44,598 nucleotides of DNA. Origin: Phycisphaerales bacterium (GTDB taxonomy: Bacteria; Planctomycetota; Phycisphaerae; Sedimentisphaerales; Anaerobacaceae). A model generated the notes under the pieces. It was not told the origin of the DNA and ran no database searches. It worked only from the letters and a program-made list of their open reading frames with translations. Position numbers and translations under genes: made by a program. Shown one piece after another: positions 1 through 6,983 of this stretch. The DNA lies in the NCBI GenBank assembly GCA_020352215.1, contig CP070675.1, positions 3,986,197 through 4,030,794 on the forward strand. The letters run 5' to 3'. Positions within the stretch are counted from its first letter, which is position 1; every line of letters begins with the position of its first letter.

Positions 1-73
1 TGGCCAAATACGGGCCCGAATGGTCTGTCTCACGCGTTAGAGGACGGCTGGAACCGAGACAGCATCGTACAGG

Positions 74-640
74 TCAGCCATCCCCAAAGATCTCCTTGTT
101 TAGCCAAGCTCTGGCGAACGCCCAGTGTCGCTCGGTTGTGCGATGGGACATGCCCAAGATGTCGGCCACTTGGACAAGCGGCAGTCCCGTGAAACAGTGC
201 AGCTTGACCAAATCTGCCAGCATTTGATCCTCGCTACCGAGCTTGCCAAGGGCTTCGTCGAGTGAGATGAGGTCATCCGGGGCGATATTCAAATCACCGG
301 GTAGGCTGGCAATGTCGATATCCCTCATTCTCTTGTGCTCTCCTCCGTGTTTCACACTTCTCTTTCTCCTCACACTTTCCACCAAGATCCTTCTCATTGC
401 CTCCGCAGCAGCCTTGAAGAAATGTCCTCTGCTGTTCCATCTCTGATCCTCTCCCTCTACCAATCGAATGTACGCCTCGTGAACTAAAGCGGTCGCTTGC
501 AGAGTCTGGCCCGGCTTCTCCTGTGAAAGCTTCTGAGAAGCCAGAAGACGCAGCTGCTCATAGACTATAGGAAGTAGTTCGTCTGCAGCTTTCGCGTCTC
601 CCCTCTCGATGGCATTCAAGATACGTGTGACATTACTCAT
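74..640 (-). CDS. ECF-type RNA polymerase sigma factor (PF07638-like)
   Basis: A 188-aa sigma factor of the ECF family that is expanded in planctomycetes. The N-terminal half carries the region-2 signature of this group (TLQATALVHEAYIRL, about residues 46-60, then RGHFFKAAAEAMRRILVE), and the C-terminal half has the region-4 helix-turn-helix (LVQVADILGMSHRTTERHWA, about residues 154-173). It would direct core RNA polymerase to a set of envelope or stress promoters. In this family the sigma gene is usually followed by a Ser/Thr kinase or membrane partner; the 73 bases downstream reach the window edge, so the partner is not visible. No clear Shine-Dalgarno sequence precedes the ATG; a small GCCCG/CGGGC hairpin (647-661) sits just upstream. 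Family assignment is firm; target genes are unknown. Confidence 0.9.
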   Translation of the reverse strand: MSNVTRILNAIERGDAKAADELLPIVYEQLRLLASQKLSQEKPGQTLQATALVHEAYIRLVEGEDQRWNSRGHFFKAAAEAMRRILVESVRRKRSVKHGGEHKRMRDIDIASLPGDLNIAPDDLISLDEALGKLGSEDQMLADLVKLHCFTGLPLVQVADILGMSHRTTERHWAFARAWLNKEIFGDG

Positions 641-971
641 ACTGCTGCCCGCAATTCGGGCCCTTCCGGACCCGTGGACATTCTCTCAGAAGTGTAGCGG
701 AGTTTCAAGCTCTCTGGGCCCGGCAGGCGCGACGCAGGGCACCATGTGGGACGAGCGGGCGGGCGCAAGGCTCAGGCGGTGCAGTCCCGGGCGCCCTTGA
801 TGAATTCGCGCTGCAGGATTACGCCGACCGCCATCGGCGCGAGCAGCGTCGCGACCTGCCGCTATAGCTCGTGGTCGCGTGGTTTCGCATGTCTTGCATG
901 GAATCCAGGCCGCCCCGGCAAAAGCCCAATCATATGAATCAGAACATATCTGCCAACAATCTGTAGCGCTT
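641..971. other. intergenic region between divergent sigma-factor genes
   Basis: About 330 bases separate the two divergently transcribed sigma genes. The part from 700 to 870 is very GC-rich and keeps long open frames on the minus strand that do not look like a real protein. A minus-strand frame ending at 772 reads like the end of a membrane protein (LLAPMAVGVILQREFIKG), but it is closed upstream by a stop within 30 codons. Nothing here can be assigned with confidence. Confidence 0.3.
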
Positions 972-1001
972 TTGACGCCGCCGCGTTCCATAGAGTAGAA
1001 T
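972..1001 (+). promoter_or_regulatory. sigma70-like promoter for the 1031 sigma factor
   Basis: TTGACG (972-977) and TAGAAT (996-1001) are separated by 18 bases and lie 29 bases before the ATG at 1031. This would give a short leader of about 20 bases containing the GGAG ribosome-binding site. Confidence 0.5.
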
Positions 1002-1030
1002 TGTGTCGGATTTGTCTTTGGAGAGCCTCG

Positions 1031-1615
1031 ATGGCAGAGCAGCAGCACACCACGGCCGATGACGAGCAGCTTGTCCGTGCCACGTTGGGCGGCGATATCT
1101 CGGCCTTCGGGACTATCGTCGAGCGGCACTGGAACATGGTCGTCGGATTCGCGTTGAGCAGGATCGATGATCCGGTCGAGGCCGAAGACATCGCCCAAGA
1201 CAGTTTTCTGAAGGCCTACTCGCACTTGCATACCCTTCGTGACCCATCGCGGTTTGCCGGCTGGCTCAGCAAGATCGCTATCCAACAGTGCTCCAATACA
1301 ATCAGGAAAAGCATTCGGCGTAGGGCTGCTCTGGGAGGCGAGCCAAAGCAGCTTGAATGTCTCGATGAGCTGCCCGCGCTTTCGGCCAATCCCGGATTGA
1401 CACAGTACCAGGCACGGTTCATCAGACAGACAGTACGGCAACTGCCTGAGAAGTCCAGGAACGTAATAGTAATGAGGTTCGTTGCGGGCCTTTCCGCGGT
1501 GCAGATCGCGGAGCAGTTGGGCAAACGCCCGGGCACCGTTAGGGTCTGGCTGCACCGGGCCTACAACATGCTCCGCAGGGACCTTGCGCCACTCTTAGAG
1601 GAGGTCGGACCATGA
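1031..1615 (+). CDS. ECF RNA polymerase sigma factor (SigW/RpoE-like)
   Basis: A 194-aa sigma factor. Region 2 is seen as VEAEDIAQDSFLKAYSHL with the following RFAGWLSKIA, and region 4 as ALPEKSR-like NVIVMRFVAGLSAVQIAEQL and GTVRVWLHRAYNML. An upstream in-frame ATG at 1001 falls inside the -10 box of the putative promoter, so the ATG at 1031, preceded by GGAG about seven bases away, is preferred. The last codons overlap the start of the anti-sigma gene (ATGA at 1612-1615), which implies translational coupling and the usual sigma/anti-sigma regulation, in which the membrane partner holds the sigma factor until a signal arrives. The downstream secreted protein at 2393 probably belongs to the same operon. 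The signal sensed is unknown. Confidence 0.92.
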   Translation: MAEQQHTTADDEQLVRATLGGDISAFGTIVERHWNMVVGFALSRIDDPVEAEDIAQDSFLKAYSHLHTLRDPSRFAGWLSKIAIQQCSNTIRKSIRRRAALGGEPKQLECLDELPALSANPGLTQYQARFIRQTVRQLPEKSRNVIVMRFVAGLSAVQIAEQLGKRPGTVRVWLHRAYNMLRRDLAPLLEEVGP

Positions 1616-2340
1616 TCGATTGTGATACATGCAGAGACCTTGTTGAGAAATACTTGGATGGAATGATTGACAAGACAGAGCTTGCCGAGCTAAAGACCCA
1701 CGCCGAGGCGTGTGAGACCTGCCGCGAGGAATTCGACCGCTGTGCTCTGTTAGAAGACTGCGTCAAGCATGCGTTCGGATCCCAAACCGCTGCCGAACAG
1801 GCCAAGAAGAGACTGCTGGCCAGGCTCGCGGAAGAGCCGAGTCCTCGCGTGCGGCGGATTCGCTATGGTCCGGCCTGGTTAGCCGGCGGGCCTGCGGCCA
1901 TCGCCGCTACGATCCTCCTGGTGATTGGTCTGGCGGTTGGCTTTGCCCTGGGCAGGGCCGGTTCGGGTAAGCCCGCAGGAGCACCGCTTACAGCCCGAGT
2001 GCCGCTGCGTGTCAGCGAGTTGGATGGAACCGTGCTCGTCAGGCACGAGGGTACCGACGTGTGGCGCATTTTGCAGAGCGATTCAGACATCTATCTGGGT
2101 GACACGTTTCACTCTACAGCCAAGTCGGGCTTTACCTTGGCAATAGACGGAGAATCCACGATTGAAGTAAACCAAAACAGCATGCTGGTTTTGAGGTCAT
2201 ATAACGGCGAGACCCAGTTCTTTCTCGAACACGGCGAGTGCACCGCCGCGTTAGAGAGCCCGCACGGGCCATTCTTCATCTACACTCCGAACGGCCGCGC
2301 GGAGGCACTGGGAACAGAATTCACCGTAACCGTCGAATGA
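1612..2340 (+). CDS. membrane anti-sigma factor with zinc finger and FecR-like domain
   Basis: A 242-aa transmembrane regulator coupled to the preceding ECF sigma gene by an ATGA overlap. The N-terminal zf-HC2 zinc-binding module has Cys4 and Cys7 followed by His30-x3-Cys34-x2-Cys37, the part that would bind the sigma factor in the cytoplasm. A single transmembrane helix follows at about residues 90-115 (AAIAATILLVIGLAVGFALG). The periplasmic part, about residues 130-242, resembles the first half of a FecR domain (SELDGTVLVRHEGTD, LGDTFHSTAKSGFTLAIDG, ALGTEFTVTVE). It stops abruptly after the GTEF motif, where FecR domains normally continue for another 50 residues or so. The missing continuation resembles the start of the next gene. 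The anti-sigma role is inferred from architecture and gene order. Confidence 0.88.
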   Translation: MIDCDTCRDLVEKYLDGMIDKTELAELKTHAEACETCREEFDRCALLEDCVKHAFGSQTAAEQAKKRLLARLAEEPSPRVRRIRYGPAWLAGGPAAIAATILLVIGLAVGFALGRAGSGKPAGAPLTARVPLRVSELDGTVLVRHEGTDVWRILQSDSDIYLGDTFHSTAKSGFTLAIDGESTIEVNQNSMLVLRSYNGETQFFLEHGECTAALESPHGPFFIYTPNGRAEALGTEFTVTVE

Positions 2341-2392
2341 GCCAAACACACTGCCCCTCGCTGTAGTCGAGAGGCATCAAAGGAGACAACAA

Positions 2393-4141
2393 ATGAAGAT
2401 GAAGTCACTGAAACTCTGCGCCATCGTCCTGCTGGCGGCCCCGGTAACCCTTCTTGCACAGAAGACTCAGATAAGCGTCAAGAAGGGAAAGGTGGTAGCC
2501 CAAACCGCAGAACAGACAGTCACGATCGAAGCCGGTCGCAGGGCAGTACTTGCCGCGCACACGAGCCCAACGGTCACCGTTGACAATCCCCTCGTGTACG
2601 ATGTGATGCAATTGCACGAGCTGGTGGAGAAGGAGAAGCAGTACAGCGAGCTGAAGATCGACTCGGCCTTCATTATGGTGGGCACTGCAGACGTAGAGGG
2701 CGTGCTCGGCGCCCTCTACTTCGAGTTTCCAAACGGCGGACCACAGGCGATGGATCACCTGACGTTCGGTCAAGCGTCGATAATCGAGGAGTTCCAAGTA
2801 TATGACTTGAACGGCGACCTCTGCCACGTTGACGTAGAGCGCCTGAACGAAAGCAGCGCGCGCTATACTATCCGGTTCAACGAGCCGGTTCAGCCGGGCG
2901 AGCTTGTCCAGCTGATCGGTGTGGCCAATCTGACCGATATACCGGTACTTCCCGGAGGCGCTCCGGCCTATTGGAAAGAAGGGCCCTTGTGGTATTTCCA
3001 AACATACAACATGAGCCCAAACTGCCTGAACTATTACCGCTTGATTCTGCCTAAGTCGGCGATATTAGTTGACACAAATCGGCAGGTGATCGCGACCGAT
3101 TGCGTTGGTGACAAACTGGCCGTGACGATAAGGAACTATACGGGCAAGTATTCCGACGCTGTGTGCACTATCTCTCTTCTGTTTCCCGAGGAAGACGGCA
3201 CGGGCCTTGCCGACATTCCCGATGAGTACCACGGCCTGCGAAACAAACGAGATGAAAAAAATGCCAAGACATACAGACAGGAAATGGCCAAGATTCGAGC
3301 AGGCATGAAGTTCGAAAATCAGAGCACCCCGCTGGGGGCTCTGCTGACCTTGATCGCCGGTGCTGTGCATAACGACAAGGATCTTTATGCGAAGTCAAAA
3401 TACCAGGTACCCGCACCCGAGCAGCTCCAGGGACGTATGGAACAAGCAGCGTATTGGGCAGATATCCTCGATTTCCTTGGCACACCCAACTGGCCGGCAA
3501 ATCCCGGCAACGGTTATGTCCATCCGATCTATCTGTGTAGGAAAGGGTCGCTGATTCGCGAATTCACGCAACCGGCCGTTTACGAGGACGGCAAATGGTA
3601 CATGCATAACACGAGGTCACGCCGTGGCGAGAGCCCGGAAGATGCGGCCGGCGCGGAAGAGATCGAGGCGGCCGAGGCTGAAGGGTATTTGGCCGACTGG
3701 GAGGTTGCCGGCCCATACGGAAAGAGAGGCAAGGGATCCCTGGAACTGTTCGACATTCCATTCGGCCCGGAGTTGCCCGGTACGGATGTTCTGTGGCAGC
3801 CGATGCCAATAGAGGCGCGAGGCAAACACCCTGCCTTTCTCAATCTGGATGAGGTTCTATATGGCGGTGATTGGATGGTTGCCTATCTTCGCACGGAGAT
3901 TGTCTCTGAAGCCGAGAAGCCGGCTCAGCTGGAGATCTATACCGATGACGGGGTCAAGGCCTGGCTCAACGGAAAGCTCATCCATGCTAACAACATCAAC
4001 CGAGGGATTCCGGAGGAACCGGACACGGTTACCGTAACACTCCAGAAGGGCGCGAATCATCTGATGCTCAAAGTGACCGACAATATACGCGCGTGGGGAG
4101 CCATCGTACGCGTGCGTCCCATCGATGCCCCCGGCTCCTGA
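2393..4141 (+). CDS. secreted protein with FecR-like start and C-terminal PA14/CBM-like domain
   Basis: A 582-aa exported protein, 52 bases downstream of the anti-sigma gene and preceded by a strong AAAGGAG site. Residues 1-22 form a signal peptide (KLCAIVLLAAPVTLLAQ). The mature start (ISVKKGKVVAQTAEQTVTIE, then AGRRAVL) looks like the second half of a FecR domain. The middle, about residues 60-420, is of no family I recognise. The C-terminus, about 430-575, has the pattern of planctomycete sugar-binding or PA14-like sandwich domains (WEVAGPYGK, then DDGVKAWLNGKLIH and GANHLMLKV). It is likely an envelope protein working with, or regulated by, the sigma/anti-sigma pair. No catalytic motif was found. 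Confidence 0.75.
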   Translation: MKMKSLKLCAIVLLAAPVTLLAQKTQISVKKGKVVAQTAEQTVTIEAGRRAVLAAHTSPTVTVDNPLVYDVMQLHELVEKEKQYSELKIDSAFIMVGTADVEGVLGALYFEFPNGGPQAMDHLTFGQASIIEEFQVYDLNGDLCHVDVERLNESSARYTIRFNEPVQPGELVQLIGVANLTDIPVLPGGAPAYWKEGPLWYFQTYNMSPNCLNYYRLILPKSAILVDTNRQVIATDCVGDKLAVTIRNYTGKYSDAVCTISLLFPEEDGTGLADIPDEYHGLRNKRDEKNAKTYRQEMAKIRAGMKFENQSTPLGALLTLIAGAVHNDKDLYAKSKYQVPAPEQLQGRMEQAAYWADILDFLGTPNWPANPGNGYVHPIYLCRKGSLIREFTQPAVYEDGKWYMHNTRSRRGESPEDAAGAEEIEAAEAEGYLADWEVAGPYGKRGKGSLELFDIPFGPELPGTDVLWQPMPIEARGKHPAFLNLDEVLYGGDWMVAYLRTEIVSEAEKPAQLEIYTDDGVKAWLNGKLIHANNINRGIPEEPDTVTVTLQKGANHLMLKVTDNIRAWGAIVRVRPIDAPGS

Positions 4142-4163
4142 GACCCAACATAGCCCTGAAAGG

Positions 4164-4205
4164 GCGAAGGCCGGAACGACAGTCAAACAGCGCTCCGGCC
4201 TTCGC
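4164..4205 (+). terminator. hairpin terminator after the sigma/anti-sigma operon
   Basis: A perfect 12-bp inverted repeat, GCGAAGGCCGGA (4164-4175) and TCCGGCCTTCGC (4194-4205), with an 18-base loop begins 22 bases after the stop of the 2393 gene. There is no clear T-run after it, so it may be a non-canonical terminator or mRNA-stabilising hairpin. Confidence 0.55.
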
Positions 4206-4468
4206 TCACAATAATAGGCGTCGCCACGTAGTAATCCTGCTGAAACGTAAAGGCTACTGCCGGTCTCAAATCAGAGGCCAGTAGTCTGTTCAGCGCGATG
4301 ACCTTGAAACCAACGCTAAGGTAGGTCGGGCTGTGCCCGCCACCTCTCTATGAACTCAGCCGGCAGTATCACGATGGATACATGAATGCCCCACATCCGG
4401 CCATGTTCTCCTTTGCATTGCACGCCTGCATCTTGTACGATTAGCCGCAGTTGAAAGGAGCAAGAGCC
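4206..4468. other. intergenic region, nothing recognised
   Basis: The stretch between the hairpin and the 4469 gene holds no convincing ORF. An imperfect CTACTG/CAGTAG inverted repeat near 4254-4284 is present. No convincing promoter was found for the 4469 gene. Confidence 0.3.
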
Positions 4469-6073
4469 GTGAAGAGTCACAACTGTGGTATCTCAAGGAA
4501 GCATCCTGCCCGATCTATCGTTGCCTTCGCTGTTCAGTTGGCAGTGGTTGCGAGCGCGTGTCCATCCTTGGCCCGTCCCGTGCCGCAGACAGGCTGTCAG
4601 AAACGGAAAAACCTTGATCCCAAGGTCGATGCGGCAGTCGAGCAGTTCCGTTCGTCGGTACCCGCGATAGTGAAGAAAGGCAAGGTCCCCGGCGCAGCCA
4701 TTGCACTTGTCGATGAGCAAGGGATCATCTGGGCCGAGGGATTCGGACACACAGACCGCAAGCGAAGGACCCGCGTGACACCGGATACGCCATTTCTGAT
4801 CAACGGCATGTCCAAGACGCTCACCGCGACGGCCGTTCTGCTCGCCGTCCAGGATGGACTTGTGGAGCTGGATGAGCCGATCACGACCTATCTGCCCGAT
4901 TTCAAGGTCTACAGCCGCTATGAAGAACATCCGGAGGATAAGATCACACTGAGACGTCTGCTCAGCTATACGGCCGGACTTGCTGTCGAAGCGCCTTTGG
5001 GCAATAGCTTCGAGCCGTCTCCCACGGTCTCTTTTGAAGACCACGTCAAAAGCATTGGCGGCGGCTGGCTCATATGCCCGGTCGGCAGCAATTACTACTA
5101 CGGCAACGTATCCTCCGATCTGGCCGCATACGCGATCCAAGTCGTCTCCGGCAAGCCATTCGAAGAGTATGTGAACCAGAGACTGTTCGGGCCTCTGGGT
5201 ATGTCGAACAGTACGGCCGACAGAGAACAAATCCTGGCGAGAAGAGACAGGGCGACCGGGAGCATGATGGCTATGTCTGCGGTGCCGGCCGTGTATCCAG
5301 CCCTCGCCGCCGGGTGCATGTACAGCTCCGCCAGGGACCTGGCCCGATTCATCCAACTACACATCAACAACGGGTCCCTTGACGGCAAACGCATACTGAA
5401 TGAATCTCTGATTGATGCCATGTATACGCCCAAGGGGATCATCGCGCAACCGGACGTGTACTATGGTCTGGGGATTATCATCGACAAGCGAAGTCCTGAG
5501 AGGATCGAACTCATTTTTCATTACAACGGTTCGGGGTTTGGCTTCCTATCGTTCATGCATTGGTACCCGGAATACGGCATAGGTTGCGTGGTTCTGACGA
5601 ACAGGCTGCCCCATCCCGTCCTTGGTGAGCTCGCCCTGACGCTCACCGACAAGCTGGTCAAGGGCAAGATCCTCGAGAAGCGTTTTCCCCAGCCCACGCC
5701 GGACCCGAACGAGTGTGTCGGCACCTGGCAGGGATGGTCCGACCATAGTCCGACCGCCTACAAACCACAGTGGAGCAAGTACTGCGGCACCCATCGCTTG
5801 AGGTTTACTGAGTACAAGCTCGAATGGTGGGCCCACCTTGCTGTCCTGATACTCGGTCGAGACAAGTACACGCCGCAAATCAAGGTCCACGAAAAGGACG
5901 GGTTTCTCAGTCTGACGGAGTCAAGATTCTTCGATCAGGTTGGTCTGCCCAGGCATGTCGACGAGAGGCTCCAAGAACTCAAGCCGGGTCTGTTCTCCAC
6001 TCGTTCAGGAATATCACTTGATTTCACGCGTGAAGTGCCGACCTGGCGCAACTACCGACTCACGAGGCGGTAG
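4469..6073 (+). CDS. beta-lactamase-fold protein lacking the catalytic serine
   Basis: A 534-aa exported member of the serine beta-lactamase/PBP4-like family (PF00144). The start is taken as GTG at 4469 because AAAGGAG lies nine bases upstream; a longer TTG-initiated frame overlaps that site. A signal peptide is present (SIVAFAVQLAVVASACPSLA). The fold is clear from TPDTPFLI, LLAVQDGLVELDEPI, LRRLLSYTAGL, YYYGN (Tyr211-Gly-Asn213, the YxN motif), LFGPLGMSNS and HYNGSGFGF. In the SxxK motif the sequence reads INGMSK, so the nucleophile position (residue 113) is Gly while Lys116 is kept. Relatives read GSxSK here. The protein may therefore be a non-catalytic binding protein, or Ser115 might be used. 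About 130 C-terminal residues follow the family domain and are unassigned. Confidence 0.85.
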   Translation: MKSHNCGISRKHPARSIVAFAVQLAVVASACPSLARPVPQTGCQKRKNLDPKVDAAVEQFRSSVPAIVKKGKVPGAAIALVDEQGIIWAEGFGHTDRKRRTRVTPDTPFLINGMSKTLTATAVLLAVQDGLVELDEPITTYLPDFKVYSRYEEHPEDKITLRRLLSYTAGLAVEAPLGNSFEPSPTVSFEDHVKSIGGGWLICPVGSNYYYGNVSSDLAAYAIQVVSGKPFEEYVNQRLFGPLGMSNSTADREQILARRDRATGSMMAMSAVPAVYPALAAGCMYSSARDLARFIQLHINNGSLDGKRILNESLIDAMYTPKGIIAQPDVYYGLGIIIDKRSPERIELIFHYNGSGFGFLSFMHWYPEYGIGCVVLTNRLPHPVLGELALTLTDKLVKGKILEKRFPQPTPDPNECVGTWQGWSDHSPTAYKPQWSKYCGTHRLRFTEYKLEWWAHLAVLILGRDKYTPQIKVHEKDGFLSLTESRFFDQVGLPRHVDERLQELKPGLFSTRSGISLDFTREVPTWRNYRLTRR

Positions 6074-6119
6074 ATGTGGGCCATGTTCCCTTCAGGCAGC
6101 TGAAGAAGCAGTAGACACG

Positions 6120-6740
6120 ATGCAGACGTGCTATCGCCCATACATTGAGGACGACTTAGACCGTTGTGCGGCGCTTGCCGCCGAGGCATGGCCTGTTGCA
6201 TCGGCTATTGCCGGCGACATTCATTCCCTGATGATAGCTTATGTGAAGCTGAGCCTGCTATTTTCGGATTATTCGGAGGTATGTTGCACAGATGATCAAG
6301 TCGTGGGATTTCTGTTTGGCCGGACCGACAAAAAGTTCCTAAGTCTAAGGGAGAGATTTGAGTTCAACAAAGTGTCTTGGGGATTCCTTACGGGTAGGTA
6401 CGGCACGTGTAAGCGCCGCCTGCGATTCGGAGTGAGCTTCATTCAGACTCTCACCAAAGTCGAGTTCTACGGCCGCAGGTTCGATAGCGAGGTCGAACTG
6501 TTTGTTGTTGGCCAAGAACATCGTGGGCAAGGCATTGGCCAATCGCTGATGAATCGCTTCACCGGGCATCTCAAGCAGAAGAACAGAAAGACCCTGTTCG
6601 TATACACCAATATGGAAAGCAACTGGACGTTCTACGAAAGATATGGATTCACTAAACATAGAGATTTCCATGACAATAATTTATCGTTCTTGAGAGGGTC
6701 AAAGACCTGCGGCTACCTCTATTACTATAAACTGCAGTGA
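6120..6740 (+). CDS. GNAT family N-acetyltransferase
   Basis: A 206-aa protein of the GCN5-related acetyltransferase fold, which transfers an acetyl group from acetyl-CoA to an amine. The acetyl-CoA pyrophosphate-binding motif A is seen as VELFVVGQEHRGQGIGQSLM (about residues 124-143, with RGQGIG as the Q/RxxGxG loop). The typical C-terminal strand and helix follow as TLFVYTNMESNWTFYERYGF. The frame stays open further upstream into the end of the 4469 gene, but the ATG at 6120 opens the conserved domain (YRPYIEDDLDRCAALAAEAW). There is only a 46-base gap from the preceding gene, so the two may be co-transcribed. No strong Shine-Dalgarno sequence is visible. The substrate is unknown. Confidence 0.85.
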   Translation: MQTCYRPYIEDDLDRCAALAAEAWPVASAIAGDIHSLMIAYVKLSLLFSDYSEVCCTDDQVVGFLFGRTDKKFLSLRERFEFNKVSWGFLTGRYGTCKRRLRFGVSFIQTLTKVEFYGRRFDSEVELFVVGQEHRGQGIGQSLMNRFTGHLKQKNRKTLFVYTNMESNWTFYERYGFTKHRDFHDNNLSFLRGSKTCGYLYYYKLQ

Positions 6741-6906
6741 CTATTGTGATCCCGTCGATCAGGCGACGAAGTGCCCCGCTCTTCCTATCTCTCCGTAGGG
6801 TAGGTAGTGCCCACCACCTCGACCGTGTCCTGCAGTACAATCTTATACTACACACACAATGACCGCGCCACCCTCCGACCATTCGTGCGCCGAAGCACAA
6901 ATGACA

Positions 6907-6935
6907 GGGGCCCACGCCAAATCGGCATAGGCCCC
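6907..6935 (-). terminator. hairpin downstream of the LamG/dockerin-like gene
   Basis: GGGGCC (6907-6912) pairs with GGCCCC (6930-6935), and an inner GCC/GGC pairs across a 5-base loop, giving a symmetric stem with a 3x3 internal loop. It lies 49 bases beyond the stop of the minus-strand gene and is followed on that strand by a moderately T-rich stretch. Confidence 0.45.
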
Positions 6936-6983
6936 GAAGTTAAACACCATCATCGGCTAACAAGTTGGCCTTGCTGCAAGACG

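Noticed and set aside
1..73. Start of a kinase gene downstream of the PF07638-type sigma factor
   Set aside because: Frames in the visible 73 bases are interrupted or too short to judge; the partner gene, if any, lies outside the window.
772..861. Membrane-protein-like fragment (LLAPMAVGVILQREFIKG) on the minus strand
   Set aside because: Only 29 codons between two stops, no start, and a similarity to transporter ends that could be chance.
686..1555. Long minus-strand open frame opposite the sigma-factor gene
   Set aside because: It lies over the well-supported ECF sigma gene at 1031-1615, has no family motifs, and is the usual shadow of GC-rich coding sequence.
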